In this document: piece by piece, positions 9,462-18,014 of the stretch
Numbering within the stretch: position 1 is the first letter of the stretch
Layout of the letters: the number at the start of each line of letters is the position of its first letter
Source: Denitratisoma sp.
GTDB lineage: Bacteria; Pseudomonadota; Gammaproteobacteria; Burkholderiales; Rhodocyclaceae
Assembly: GCA_032027165.1 (NCBI GenBank)
Contig: JAVSMO010000001.1
Location: 1,724,253 to 1,788,252, forward strand
Direction of reading: 5' to 3'
Length of the DNA: 64,000 nucleotides
Program-made: the position numbers and the translations under genes
The notes under the pieces: generated by a model
What the model saw: the letters and a program-made list of their open reading frames with translations, nothing else
The model's database searches: none
What the model was told of the DNA's origin: nothing

Positions 9462-10016
9462 ATGGCACTCAAGGCAACCATCTTCAAGGCAAGCTTGCAG
9501 ATTGCGGACATGGACCGCAACCACTACCAGGAGCACGCCCTCACGCTGGCCCGCCACCCCTCCGAAACCGACGAGCGCATGATGGTGCGCCTGCTCGCCT
9601 TCGCCCTCTTCGCCGACGAACGGCTCGAGTTCGGCCGCGGCCTGTCGACGGAGGACGAGCCGGCGCTCTGGCGAAAGGATCTCACCGGCGCCATCGAGCT
9701 GTGGATCGAGGTCGGCCTGCCCGACGAGCGCGAGATCCGCAAGGCCTGCGGCAAGGCGAATCGCATCGTGGTGCTGTGCTACGGCGGACGCGGCGCCGAC
9801 CTCTGGTGGAACCAGAACCGCGAAAGACTGGAGAAACTTGGCAACCTCAGTGTGCTGAACCTGCCGGCGGACGCCACGCAGGCCCTCGCCGGCCTGGCCC
9901 GACGCAACATGAGTCTGCAATGCACCATCCAGGACGGACAGGCCTGGCTTACCGATGGCGCGAGCACCGTACTTGTCGCACCAGCGTGCCTGATTTATCA
10001 AGATCCGTCTAAATAG
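9462..10016 (+). CDS. yaeQ: YaeQ family protein
   Basis: 184 aa. Start at the ATG giving MALKATIFKASLQIADMDRN, which matches the conserved MALKATI start of YaeQ; an ATG 9 bp earlier is possible but less likely. Conserved blocks are TLARHPSETDERMMVRLLAF, LWIEVGLPDEREIRKAC and LQCTIQDGQAWLTD. YaeQ has a PD-(D/E)XK-like nuclease fold and is reported to affect RfaH-related phenotypes in enterobacteria, but its biochemical role is unsettled. Confidence 0.9.
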   Translation: MALKATIFKASLQIADMDRNHYQEHALTLARHPSETDERMMVRLLAFALFADERLEFGRGLSTEDEPALWRKDLTGAIELWIEVGLPDEREIRKACGKANRIVVLCYGGRGADLWWNQNRERLEKLGNLSVLNLPADATQALAGLARRNMSLQCTIQDGQAWLTDGASTVLVAPACLIYQDPSK

Positions 10017-10228
10017 GCTCGCAAGAACCTCCCCGCAACACCCGGTAGGCGACTAGATCGCCTGACTGCCCCTTCCTGCGTCGGCGCAAAGCTCGCATGC
10101 ATCATATTTCATCTGATTTATATTTCATGCATTTAATCGCTAAAGAAATTCCATTTATTGTCGTTCTAGTGGGGAGGAGAGGTCATTCTGCAAGGCAGCC
10201 ACACACTATATTGCATGGAGCAAACATC

Positions 10229-10684
10229 ATGAACTTCCTAAGAAAAGCAGTTCTTCTGATTCTTGTCACCTGCGGCAGCGCGTTCGCGCAAGACCGCGGC
10301 ACGGCCGATCAGGCCAAGGCGCTCGTAGACAAGGGCCTGGCCCATATCAAATCGGCCGGGATGGACAAGGCATTCGAGGACTTCACCGCCAAGGACGGCA
10401 AATGGCAGGAAAAGGACCTCTACATTTTCGTGGTCAAGTTCGACGGCGTCACCGTCGCGCACGGCGGCAACAAGGGCCTGATCGGGAAGAACATGCTCGA
10501 CCTCAAGGATGCCAACGGACAGACCTTCATCAAGTCGATGGCCGATGCGGCGAAGACCAAGGGAACCAGCTGGGTGGATTATATGTGGACCAACCCGCAG
10601 ACCAAGAAGGTCGAGTCGAAATCCTCGTATGTCGTCAGAATTCCCGGCTACGAAGGCTTCATCGGCGTCGGCATCTACAAATAG
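10229..10684 (+). CDS. Secreted single-Cache-domain protein
   Basis: 151 aa with a clear signal peptide (MNFLRKAVLLILVTCGSAFA, cleavage about residue 20). The mature part resembles small periplasmic Cache_2-type domains: KAFEDFTAKDGKWQEKDLYIFV, DGVTVAHGGNKGLIGKNM, SWVDYMWTNPQTKKVESK, YEGFIGVGIYK. Such proteins bind small ligands, often carboxylates. It precedes a chemoreceptor by 133 bp and may present ligand to it. The 212 bp upstream (10017-10228) is unusually AT-rich and probably holds the promoter; I see no clear boxes in it. Confidence 0.75.
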   Translation: MNFLRKAVLLILVTCGSAFAQDRGTADQAKALVDKGLAHIKSAGMDKAFEDFTAKDGKWQEKDLYIFVVKFDGVTVAHGGNKGLIGKNMLDLKDANGQTFIKSMADAAKTKGTSWVDYMWTNPQTKKVESKSSYVVRIPGYEGFIGVGIYK

Positions 10685-10817
10685 CCGCACCCGCGCAACG
10701 ACCGAAGCGCTCGCGACTCCGCCGCCGCGGCCGAAGCCGCATCGGACGGATTCGCGAACGGATCCAATTTTCGAGACCGCCCGGAACCGCGGTCAATGAA
10801 CGTCCCCGGAGGCCCAG

Positions 10818-12455
10818 ATGAATGTCCTCTCCAAACTCAGCGTCGGCGCCAAGCTGCTGCTCGCGCCAATGGTCGTGCTGGCGCTGCTGCTGCTCCTGGC
10901 CATCACGGCCTATCATGGCATCCAAAGGCAGCAGGAAGCCCTGAACAATATCTACCAAGTCCGCTTCAAGAACTACCGACTGGTTTCGGAAGCGTCCGGC
11001 GTCACGCAGGGAATATATGGCAACACCTACCAGCTGCTCTCTTCCGCCGCCGCGAATTTCCCCGCCCAGCGCCTCGAAGCCATGGTCAAGGATCTCCATG
11101 AGCGGCTGAAGCTCGTCGAGCGGCTGCTCGACGAAGTCGCCGGCAGCGCGGATCTTGCCGAATCGGAAAGGTCGGAGCTGGCGACGGTCGCCGCGCAGTT
11201 CGCGGGCTTCCGCAAATCAACGGCGGATGTCCTGGATATCGCGGCGGTGGATTACGCCAGCGCCACCAGCGTCATGAGCCTCACCGCCAACGAATTCGAT
11301 GCGCTCGACAAGCGCTTCAGGGCGCTCCTCGATCTGGAACAGAAACTCAGCAACGCGGCCTATGACGCGGCCGGACAAGTCTCGGGATTCGTCGTGGGCA
11401 TGCTGGTGCTGGTCGCCGCCGTTTCGATTTTCCTGGCGCTCACGGTCAGCTTCTTCGTGCGCCGCCACATGATCGCCGCCGTCGAGCGCATCAAGTCGGC
11501 CGCCATGGAATTGAAGGGCGGCGACCTGACCAGGCGCGTCGGGCTGGAGGGCAGCGACGAAATCGCGCAAACGGCCAATGCCTTCAACGATCTCATCGCA
11601 AGCTTCCAGCAGGCGGTGCGCCAGGTGCTCGGCGAGGCGCGGGCCGTGTCGCTCGCCTCGCAGGAGCTGGGGGCGACGGCTCGGGTCGTTGCCGAGAGGT
11701 CGGCCCGCCAGGCGGATGCCACCTCCGCCGTCGCGGCGACGATGGAGGAGGTGACCGTCAGCATTTCGTCGATTTCCGAAAACGCCGAGCACGTCAAGGG
11801 CACCTCGCGCACCAGCCTGGAGAACACCCAGGCGGGCGGCGACCATCTCGTCGAACTGCTCGAGGAGATTTCCCGCGTCGGGCTGGCTTTCAAGGACATC
11901 AACACCTCGGTTGGGGAATTTGTGCGCAGCACCGCCTCGATCAACGACATGACCCGGCAGGTCAAGGACCTGGCCGATCAGACCAACCTGCTCGCGCTGA
12001 ACGCGGCGATCGAGGCTGCCCGGGCCGGAGAGCAGGGACGCGGCTTCGCCGTGGTGGCGGACGAGGTACGCAAGCTCGCCGAGCGGTCGACGGAAGCCGC
12101 CGTTCACATCGAGGAAGTAACGCGGACCCTGGGCGGCCAGTCGGGGGTCGTGGAACAGTCGCTGAACGAAGGCACGCACTCGCTGGAGTCGAGCCAGAAG
12201 CACCTCGCAGAACTGGAACAGATCATCCGGATGGCCAAGGAGTCCGTCTCCAATGCAAGCCGCGGCATGGACGAGATCGCCGCGGCCGTGCGCGAGCAGA
12301 GCACGGGCAGCAACGACATCGCCAGGAATGTCGACGAGATCGCGCGGATGGTCGAGGAGAACAGCAACGCCACCCGGCAGACCAGCCAGGCGGTGCTCGA
12401 ACTCGAGCAGCTCTCCAGGAACCTGGAGCTGGCGGTAGGGAATTTCAGGGTGTAG
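10818..12455 (+). CDS. Methyl-accepting chemotaxis protein
   Basis: 545 aa. Topology: TM1 about residues 13-33, a short periplasmic four-helix-type sensor region to about 190, TM2 about 190-213, a HAMP domain ([24 protein letters not shown]), then the cytoplasmic signalling domain with the hairpin tip [20 protein letters not shown] followed by [18 protein letters not shown]. There is no CheR-tethering C-terminal pentapeptide. It acts in the inner membrane with CheA/CheW to control motility. The neighbouring secreted Cache protein may be its ligand adaptor. Its last 11 bp overlap the convergent thioredoxin gene. Confidence 0.93.
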   Translation: MNVLSKLSVGAKLLLAPMVVLALLLLLAITAYHGIQRQQEALNNIYQVRFKNYRLVSEASGVTQGIYGNTYQLLSSAAANFPAQRLEAMVKDLHERLKLVERLLDEVAGSADLAESERSELATVAAQFAGFRKSTADVLDIAAVDYASATSVMSLTANEFDALDKRFRALLDLEQKLSNAAYDAAGQVSGFVVGMLVLVAAVSIFLALTVSFFVRRHMIAAVERIKSAAMELKGGDLTRRVGLEGSDEIAQTANAFNDLIASFQQAVRQVLGEARAVSLASQELGATARVVAERSARQADATSAVAATMEEVTVSISSISENAEHVKGTSRTSLENTQAGGDHLVELLEEISRVGLAFKDINTSVGEFVRSTASINDMTRQVKDLADQTNLLALNAAIEAARAGEQGRGFAVVADEVRKLAERSTEAAVHIEEVTRTLGGQSGVVEQSLNEGTHSLESSQKHLAELEQIIRMAKESVSNASRGMDEIAAAVREQSTGSNDIARNVDEIARMVEENSNATRQTSQAVLELEQLSRNLELAVGNFRV

Positions 12456-12828
12456 GCAGGCTTGCCGGAATCTCCACGGCGCCCGCCGACGCATGCCGGG
12501 CGATCGCCCGTTCGATGAAGCGGCGCAGGAAGCCTTCGGTCTGCGCGCTGTGGAAGCGGTCGATCTCGACGCCACGGCTGTAGACGATCACGGTCGGGAA
12601 GCCGCGCACCTTGTGGCGCCCGGCCAGCTTCATGTTCTCGTCGGCATCCACGTTCGCCAGCACGAAGGCGCCGGCATAGTCCTTCGCCAGGCGCTCGAGC
12701 AGCGGCGTCAGAACGCGGCAGGGCCCGCACCAGCCGGCGCCGATGTCCACCAGCACCGGGACCTGATGCGAACGCGCCACGACGCGCTCCTCGAAATCGG
12801 CTTCAGTGACGTCGCAGAGATAATCCAT
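12445..12828 (-). CDS. Thioredoxin-family protein (WCGPC)
   Basis: 127 aa thioredoxin fold with the active site WCGPC at about residues 33-37 and the cis-proline in [13 protein letters not shown]-terminal [16 protein letters not shown] aligns with thioredoxin strand/helix 1. No signal peptide, so cytoplasmic. The C-terminal tail ([17 protein letters not shown]) is slightly longer than in TrxA. It is 12 bp downstream of tusE on the same strand, consistent with a sulfur-transfer or redox partnership. Confidence 0.85.
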   Translation of the reverse strand: MDYLCDVTEADFEERVVARSHQVPVLVDIGAGWCGPCRVLTPLLERLAKDYAGAFVLANVDADENMKLAGRHKVRGFPTVIVYSRGVEIDRFHSAQTEGFLRRFIERAIARHASAGAVEIPASLPTP

Positions 12829-12840
12829 CCAGGAATGGTA

Positions 12841-13170
12841 TCAGACGCAGCCGGTCGGCTTCGGCATGCCGGCGTAGCGCGCGCCCTGCTTGGCCGGGCC
12901 GTAGGGGAAGAGGTCGAACAGCCGCTTCTTGTCGGCCCATTCCTCGCCCAGGTCTTCCTTCAGCAGCTTCTGCATGACGCGCAGGTTGGGCGCCGTGCCG
13001 TTCTCCTGGTAGTAGGCACGGATCCAGTTGAGCAGCTTCCAGTGGTCCTCGGTGAGCTGCAGGTGGTCCTGCTGCGCGAGATGGCTGGCGATGTCCTCGG
13101 ACCAGTCGTCGAGCTGGGCCAGATAGCCTTCGGCGTCGGTTTCGATCTCTTTGCCGTTGATGACGATCAT
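12841..13170 (-). CDS. tusE: TusE/DsrC-family sulfur-relay protein
   Basis: 109 aa. The C-terminal arm ends GMPKPTGCV with the conserved penultimate cysteine (C108). The second cysteine that defines true DsrC, about ten residues upstream, is an alanine here (GPAKQGARYAG), so the protein is of TusE type: it passes sulfane sulfur toward tRNA 2-thiolation or another acceptor rather than pairing with dissimilatory sulfite reductase. Start ATG follows GAGAGAAA. A probable IscR site lies in its promoter region. Confidence 0.85.
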   Translation of the reverse strand: MIVINGKEIETDAEGYLAQLDDWSEDIASHLAQQDHLQLTEDHWKLLNWIRAYYQENGTAPNLRVMQKLLKEDLGEEWADKKRLFDLFPYGPAKQGARYAGMPKPTGCV

Positions 13171-13206
13171 GATGTTTTCTCTCTGTTGGGGTTGGGGATA
13201 TTTTTT

Positions 13207-13231
13207 ATACTTGACATTATTAGTCGGGAAT
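13207..13231. promoter_or_regulatory. IscR type 1-like binding site
   Basis: ATACTTGACATTATTAGTC followed by GGGAAT matches the published E. coli IscR type 1 consensus at about 22 of 25 positions. It overlaps the -35 region and spacer of the rightward promoter for the CDGSH Fe-S protein and lies upstream of the divergent tusE. Repression by [2Fe-2S]-IscR is inferred. Confidence 0.5.
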
Positions 13232-13239
13232 TATTCAAT
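13211..13239 (+). promoter_or_regulatory. Sigma-70 promoter for CDGSH gene
   Basis: TTGACA at 13211-13216, a 17-bp spacer, and TTCAAT at 13234-13239 (4/6 to TATAAT). A longer inverted repeat TTGACATT/AATGTCAA (13211-13218 and 13237-13244) brackets the spacer. Confidence 0.5.
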
Positions 13240-13281
13240 GTCAAAACAATTTCCTGATACCCCCATCAAGAGGAGACCAAC

Positions 13282-13521
13282 ATGAGTAGCCCCGACATGC
13301 CGCAGAAGGCGCCCTACGCCGTGGAGGTGGAAGCCGGCAGGAAGTACTGGTGGTGCGCCTGCGGCAGGAGCAAAAGTCAGCCCTTCTGCGACGGCTCGCA
13401 CAAGGGCACCGCCTTTGCGCCCGTCGAATTCACCGCGGAAAAAACGGAGAAGGTGTGGTTCTGCGGCTGCAAGCACAGCGCGAACAAGCCGCTCTGCGAC
13501 GGCTCGCACAAGAAACTCTAG
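13282..13521 (+). CDS. Twin-CDGSH iron-sulfur protein
   Basis: 79 aa containing two CDGSH cores, CACGRSKSQPFCDGSHKG and CGCKHSANKPLCDGSHKK, each giving a C-x-C-x(n)-C-x3-H set for a [2Fe-2S] cluster. Small tandem-CDGSH proteins of this type are soluble electron or cluster carriers. AGAGGAGACC before the ATG is a good ribosome binding site. The promoter overlaps a candidate IscR site, fitting control by Fe-S status. Confidence 0.9.
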   Translation: MSSPDMPQKAPYAVEVEAGRKYWWCACGRSKSQPFCDGSHKGTAFAPVEFTAEKTEKVWFCGCKHSANKPLCDGSHKKL

Positions 13522-13524
13522 CTG

Positions 13525-14160
13525 TCACGGCATCCTGCCGCCGATGGCGCGCAGGAATTCGCTGCGCAACTGATCCGATTGCTCGAAGATGCCGGTGAAG
13601 GCCTGCGTCACCACGCGCTCGTCGCCGCGGCGGTCCTCGCCCAGCAGCAGGCACAATTGTTCCGCCTCGATCACGCAGGCGCCGCCGGCTGCCTTGCCGT
13701 GCGTCACCAGCGCCTCGGCGATGTCGCGCGTCATCCACTCCTGGTAGGTGAAGCGGTGGCCGATGGCATCCACCATGCGGGCGATGCGGCCGAAGCCGTG
13801 CAGGCGCCCGCCCGGCAGGTAGGCAACGTGCGCCACGCCGCGAAAGGGCACCAGGTGGTGCGGACACACGCCATGCACGGCGATGCCGCGCACCACCACC
13901 ATGTCGCGGCGCGCATCCTCGAAGCCTTCGCCCAGCGCCTCGGCCGGATCCATGTCATAGCCGCCGAGCAGGCGCCGCTGCCAGAGCGTGCGCACCCGTT
14001 CCGCCGTGCGACCCATGTGTTTCATGTCCGGCGCAATGCCGCAGGCGGCGAGCAAATCGCTCACCGCCTGCTCGAAGGCGGCAGGATCGAAGGCGTTCTG
14101 GCGCGGAATGCCGATGCCCGCTGGAGCGGCGGCAGAAGTGTGGTCGGAGCAGTCGGCCAT
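13525..14160 (-). CDS. folE: GTP cyclohydrolase I
   Basis: 211 aa from the ATG at 14160, which has GAAGGGATC before it; an upstream in-frame ATG at 14250 would add 30 residues inside the likely promoter and is less credible. The zinc motif VCPHHLVPFRGVAHVAYLPG and the later Cys in EAEQLCLLLGED supply the C/H/C ligands of the family; GFGRIARMVDAIGHRFTYQEW is the second signature. It converts GTP to dihydroneopterin triphosphate for folate. folK lies elsewhere in the window (44556). Confidence 0.9.
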   Translation of the reverse strand: MADCSDHTSAAAPAGIGIPRQNAFDPAAFEQAVSDLLAACGIAPDMKHMGRTAERVRTLWQRRLLGGYDMDPAEALGEGFEDARRDMVVVRGIAVHGVCPHHLVPFRGVAHVAYLPGGRLHGFGRIARMVDAIGHRFTYQEWMTRDIAEALVTHGKAAGGACVIEAEQLCLLLGEDRRGDERVVTQAFTGIFEQSDQLRSEFLRAIGGRMP

Positions 14161-14249
14161 GGCGGCGATCCCTTCAATGTCGGCGCGGAAATCATACACA
14201 CTTGGTGCCGGATTGTTGAACCCGAAAATTTCCCCGCCTGATCCACACA

Positions 14250-14263
14250 TTGACTTTAGTCAA
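14250..14263. promoter_or_regulatory. CRP/FNR-family (Dnr/NnrR-like) dyad
   Basis: TTGAC-TTTA-GTCAA is a perfect dyad of the FNR/Dnr class, centred between the divergent folE and the gene at 14308. Its distance suits leftward transcription toward folE (predicted start near 14215) better than rightward. Function inferred. Confidence 0.4.
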
Positions 14264-14307
14264 AATAAAACCGGATTTCCGCCACCGACACCGGCGAACC
14301 GGAGATA

Positions 14308-14667
14308 ATGCCCGACGAAAATAACAAGAAGGTGGAAACTCAAAAAGCAGGATTGGCATCAACGATGACGGATCATGTGAAAATCGGCTCGGCCATTCTC
14401 AACCGGGAATACTTCTGGTCAGTCGATTGCGGGAAATGCACTGGAACGCCCGAGGTCTATTTCCGGGCGGATGAAGCCGGCCAGCGACAGCGGCTTTCGC
14501 CGAGGAAGGCCGCCGAAGGCACCGGCAGCCACGTGTTCGACCTGGCCAGCCCCGGCCTGTATTGCCTGAAGAACTTCTGCGGCGGCGGATTCCGTTTCGA
14601 CGCCAAGGTCAATGTGACGGAGCACACCGTCGACATCCTCCATCTGCAAGGGACGGGGGAAGCCTGA
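14308..14667 (+). CDS. Small conserved-looking hypothetical protein
   Basis: 119 aa, not recognised. GGAGA sits 3 bp before the ATG. A charged N-terminal stretch (MPDENNKKVETQKAG) precedes a compact region with four cysteines, two as CGKC (about residues 41-44), one each in YCLKNFC. The four cysteines could bind metal, but no family is assigned. No signal peptide or membrane helix. A perfect FNR/Dnr-type dyad lies about 45 bp upstream. Confidence 0.55.
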   Translation: MPDENNKKVETQKAGLASTMTDHVKIGSAILNREYFWSVDCGKCTGTPEVYFRADEAGQRQRLSPRKAAEGTGSHVFDLASPGLYCLKNFCGGGFRFDAKVNVTEHTVDILHLQGTGEA

Positions 14668-14685
14668 CCGCCGGACCCGGCCCCT

Positions 14686-14979
14686 TTAACGCAGCCGCAC
14701 CACCAGCGGCGGGATGTCGACGCCGATCACGATGGCCGGTTGTGCATAGTAGGCACGGCGCTCGTAATAGACCGGCGGCGGCTGCCGGACGATGATCCGC
14801 TCGCGAATCACCTGGTGGCGAGGGTAATGGTGGTGAGAGTAGTAGTGCTTGGCATGCCCCCAGCCGTGACCGCGGTGCCCATCGTGCCTTCCACGATCAT
14901 GCGCCAGGGCGCCCGTCGACGCCGCCAGGGCAAAGGCGCCAAGAACAGCAGTGAGCGTGGCACGAATCCTCGTTTTCAT
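14686..14979 (-). CDS. Secreted His/Tyr-rich small protein
   Basis: 97 aa. A signal peptide (MKTRIRATLTAVLGAFALAA, cleavage near ALA-HD) is followed by a low-complexity stretch rich in histidine and glycine (HDRGRHDGHRGHGWGHAKH, then YYSHHHYPRH), then IRERIIVRQPPPVYYERRAYY. Proteins like this are common in betaproteobacteria as periplasmic or outer-surface proteins of unknown role; metal binding by the His cluster is plausible. AAGGAGA precedes the start. Confidence 0.7.
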   Translation of the reverse strand: MKTRIRATLTAVLGAFALAASTGALAHDRGRHDGHRGHGWGHAKHYYSHHHYPRHQVIRERIIVRQPPPVYYERRAYYAQPAIVIGVDIPPLVVRLR

Positions 14980-15114
14980 CAGAGTCTCCTTCCGTATTTT
15001 CATTTTCAGCACCGCCATGCTAGCCGGCCGGTCCGGCCGCTGCTGTAAGCAATTGCAATAGAATGTAACGTCCCTCCATTCGGGGTCCGCCTGCACAACG
15101 GCACCATCGAACCC

Positions 15115-16347
15115 ATGGCCAAGCCATCCCACCTGCGCTCTTCCGATCTTCGCGGCATCGGCCGCATGACGATCGATGCCGTCGTCGGACTGACCGATCT
15201 GGTGGAGGCGATGCATCACAACATCGCCGTCAAGCCGGCCATCCTCGGCAAAATGCCTCCCGGCCGCACGCGGGGCATCACCGGATTCGTGTACCGGAGC
15301 ATCCGCGGCGTGACGCGGCTGGTGGGCGGCGGACTCGATGCCGTGCTGGGAAGGCTGGTGCCCCTCTTCGGCGAAGAGACGTCCTCGCCCGAGCGCGAAG
15401 CGGTTCTGGCGATTCTGAATGGCGTTCTGGGCGATTACCTCGAAGCCAGCGGGAACCCGCTGGCCATCCGCATGTGCCTGCGCCGCGGCGGCCGCCCGCT
15501 GTCGCTGGAGAAGGCGGCCCTGTCCGCCATCCCGGATGCCGGCGGCAAATTGCTGATCCTGGCGCACGGATTGTGCATGAACGATCTGCAGTGGACGCGC
15601 CAGAGCCATGACCATGGCGCCGCACTGCAACGCGACCTGGGCTATACGCCCGTTTATCTGTACTACAACAGCGGCCGCCATATCTCCACCAACGGGCGAG
15701 AGTTCGCCGATTCGCTGGAGGCCCTGCTCGGCAACTGGCCGGTCCCGGTCGAGGAACTGGCAATCCTCGGCCACAGCATGGGCGGCCTGCTGGCGCGCAG
15801 CGCCTGGCATTACGGCACGGCGGCCGGCCACACCTGGCCGCGGCAGCTCAAAAAGCTCGTCTTCCTCGGCACGCCCCACCACGGCGCGCCGATGGAACGC
15901 GGCGGCAACTGGATCGACACCCTGCTCGGCGCCAGCCCCTATACCGCGCCCCTGTCCCGCCTGGGCAAGATCCGCAGCGCAGGCATCACGGACCTGCGCC
16001 ACACCTTTCTGCTGGACGAGGACTGGCACGGCCGCGACCGCTTCGCCCGTTCCGCCATCCGCCACGCCGCCGTTCCCTTGCCGGAAGGCGTGCAGTGTTA
16101 TGCGATTGCCGCCACGACCGGCAAACAGGCGGGCGACCTCAAGGACCGGCTGATCGGCGATGGACTGGTGCCGCTGGCGAGCGCATTAGGCTGCCATGCC
16201 GAGCACGACCGCAACCTGATGTTCCCGCAGGACAGGCAATGGATTGCCTGCGAAACGGGTCATCTGGACCTGCTCGGCAGCCTGGCGGTGTATGCGCGGA
16301 TCAGGCAATGGCTGGCTCAAGAATCACCCGCCCTTGTCGTAAATTAA
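15115..16347 (+). CDS. Alpha/beta hydrolase (triacylglycerol lipase-like)
   Basis: 410 aa with a long helical N-terminal region (about 1-140) before the hydrolase core. The oxyanion segment LLILAHGLCMND, the nucleophile elbow LGHSMGGLLARS with the catalytic serine near residue 223, FLGTPHHGAPMERGGNW, and the terminal ETGHLDLLGS with the catalytic histidine are all visible. It resembles PGAP1/lipase-like esterases. No signal peptide is obvious. Acts on an unknown ester, possibly polyhydroxyalkanoate or lipid. Confidence 0.8.
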   Translation: MAKPSHLRSSDLRGIGRMTIDAVVGLTDLVEAMHHNIAVKPAILGKMPPGRTRGITGFVYRSIRGVTRLVGGGLDAVLGRLVPLFGEETSSPEREAVLAILNGVLGDYLEASGNPLAIRMCLRRGGRPLSLEKAALSAIPDAGGKLLILAHGLCMNDLQWTRQSHDHGAALQRDLGYTPVYLYYNSGRHISTNGREFADSLEALLGNWPVPVEELAILGHSMGGLLARSAWHYGTAAGHTWPRQLKKLVFLGTPHHGAPMERGGNWIDTLLGASPYTAPLSRLGKIRSAGITDLRHTFLLDEDWHGRDRFARSAIRHAAVPLPEGVQCYAIAATTGKQAGDLKDRLIGDGLVPLASALGCHAEHDRNLMFPQDRQWIACETGHLDLLGSLAVYARIRQWLAQESPALVVN

Positions 16348-16392
16348 AGGGAGCCCCGCAGGTTAGGCGGGGTGCCGACCCCCGGAGGTACG

Positions 16393-16776
16393 ATGAGTCC
16401 CGAACTGACGCTGGCCATACCCGTCGTTGATTATCAGCACGAAAAGATTCTTCATTTCATTGAAAGCCTGAAACATCGCGCCGCCACCCGGCCCGAAGTC
16501 ATACAGGCCATCGACGATTACACGGGACGTCATTTTGTCGTGGAGGAGGAGTTCATGCTCGCCCATGGTTATCCGGATTTCCAGCGGCACAAGGCCGAGC
16601 ACGAATTTCTCAAAGGCAAGATCGGCGGGCTGCTCGACGCGATGGGCAAGGACGAAATCGCGGGCAGCAAGGCGATCGCCGAGTACATGGAAGCCTGGCT
16701 GCTGCAGCATATCCGGACCGCGGACCGGCCGATGGCCGAATTCCTCAAGCAGCGCGGGATCGCACCGCCCGCCTGA
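16393..16776 (+). CDS. Bacteriohemerythrin
   Basis: 127 aa single-domain hemerythrin. Di-iron ligands expected for the family are visible: H in VVDYQHEKILHFIE, the later H-E set in YTGRHFVVEEEFMLAHGYPDFQRHKAEHEFL, and H/D in LLQHIRTADRPM. Binds O2 reversibly; likely an oxygen carrier or scavenger in the cytoplasm. The ATG at 16393 is preferred because CGGAGGT precedes it. Stands alone between the hydrolase and a convergent AsmA-like gene. Confidence 0.9.
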   Translation: MSPELTLAIPVVDYQHEKILHFIESLKHRAATRPEVIQAIDDYTGRHFVVEEEFMLAHGYPDFQRHKAEHEFLKGKIGGLLDAMGKDEIAGSKAIAEYMEAWLLQHIRTADRPMAEFLKQRGIAPPA

Positions 16777-16826
16777 TCGGCGCGCCCTCCGGTCGGGGCG
16801 GCCGGCCGCAGCCTCTCCTCCGCCTG

Positions 16827-17933
16827 CTACTTGCCGAAGAGGCCCTTGACCGCCTTGCCGACGCCCTCGGCCACGCCGCCGGCCGCCTGGCCGATGGCGC
16901 CGGCGCCCTTGGCCAGCCCTTCGACGCTGACGCCCAGCACGTTGCCGAACGAGGCGGTGATCTGCTTCGAGAAGCCCTCGTTCAGCTTGAAGTTCGGGTC
17001 GTCGAGCTTGCCGTCGAGCGTGAACTTGATGGTGATCCGGTCGTTCTTGTCCTTCATCATGCCGACCACCGCGGCGCGCGGCATACCCATGAAGGTGCCG
17101 CCGGACTCGAGTTCCAGCCCGTTCAGCGTCAGCGTGCCGGGCGCGTGGAGATGGTTGGCCTTGACGGTGGGCTGCAGATCGAAATCGAGCGTCCCCTTCT
17201 TCACGCCGCCCTCGGTCGCTTTCAGCAGATAGGGCTGCAGGGCGATCAGGTCGACGCTGCGCATGCTGTTGCGCAGTTCGGAATCCTTGCTGGCGAACAC
17301 CATCCAGCCGTCGATCAGCATCTTGCCGTCGCTCCTGACGCCCTTCAGCACGCCGTCGAGATGCACATTCGATCTGGCCTTGAGTTCCGGCAGCTGGAGG
17401 TCGGTGATTTTCACCTGCAGCTGCTCGAGGCGGATCTTGTGCGCCGGCCGCTTCACGGTGGCGTCGAAGAACTCGAGGACACCGTCCTTCAGCTCGATGG
17501 AGCCGATGCTTACCTCCGGCCCCTTGCCGGCCTCCTTCTTGTCTTCCTTCTTCTCCAGCAGGCTCGGCACGACGCGCAGCTTGCCGTCGGTGCTGCGCAG
17601 CGCGGAGACATAGCCGCCTTCGACGACGATGCTGGAAATGCCCACCCTCGCCGAAAGCAGGACGAGCAGGTCGGGCGCGATGCGGATGCGCTCGGCGCGC
17701 AGCGTGTCGGGTGCCGGCCAGCCCGCGGGCGCCTTGATGCGCAGCTTGTGCACCTCGACGGCAGTCAGACCGAGGCGGATCTCGCCAACCTCGCTCTCGG
17801 GTCCAAGCGCTTCCTCCACCTTGCCCTTCAGCGCCTTGGCGCCGAAGTACAGCCCCGCGGCAAACAGGACAACCAGGCTGATGAGAACGGCGAGGCCGAC
17901 AACCAGCCAGCGCTGCGATTTCGATGCGGCCAT
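16827..17933 (-). CDS. AsmA/DUF748-like membrane-anchored protein
   Basis: 368 aa. One N-terminal membrane helix (about residues 9-31) is followed by a beta-rich periplasmic region typical of AsmA-like proteins: VEVHKLRIKAPAGWPAPDTL, ISSIVVEGGYVSAL, VSIGSIELKDGVLEFFD, LDGVLKGVRSDGKMLIDGW. The C-terminus is Gly/Ala-rich and amphipathic (GLAKGAGAIGQAAGGVAEGV). The family is tied to envelope biogenesis and lipid transport between membranes. Relationship to the neighbours is unclear. Confidence 0.75.
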   Translation of the reverse strand: MAASKSQRWLVVGLAVLISLVVLFAAGLYFGAKALKGKVEEALGPESEVGEIRLGLTAVEVHKLRIKAPAGWPAPDTLRAERIRIAPDLLVLLSARVGISSIVVEGGYVSALRSTDGKLRVVPSLLEKKEDKKEAGKGPEVSIGSIELKDGVLEFFDATVKRPAHKIRLEQLQVKITDLQLPELKARSNVHLDGVLKGVRSDGKMLIDGWMVFASKDSELRNSMRSVDLIALQPYLLKATEGGVKKGTLDFDLQPTVKANHLHAPGTLTLNGLELESGGTFMGMPRAAVVGMMKDKNDRITIKFTLDGKLDDPNFKLNEGFSKQITASFGNVLGVSVEGLAKGAGAIGQAAGGVAEGVGKAVKGLFGK

Positions 17934-18014
17934 GATGGGCTCCTTTGGCGAATCAAGTGACCGATTGAATTTTAGCCCCCGATTGCCGCTGCGGCAGGAC
18001 CGGCGTCCGCCCCT

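Noticed and set aside
13372..13396. AAAAGTCAG followed by ACGGC inside the CDGSH gene as another copy of the dispersed repeat
   Set aside because: Only 16 of 25 match, and the ACGGC part is dictated by the conserved CDGSH codons. Treated as chance.
14160..14250. Longer folE starting at 14250
   Set aside because: The extension (MCGSGGEIFGFNN...) is not family-like, overlaps a regulatory dyad, and the 14160 ATG has a better ribosome site.
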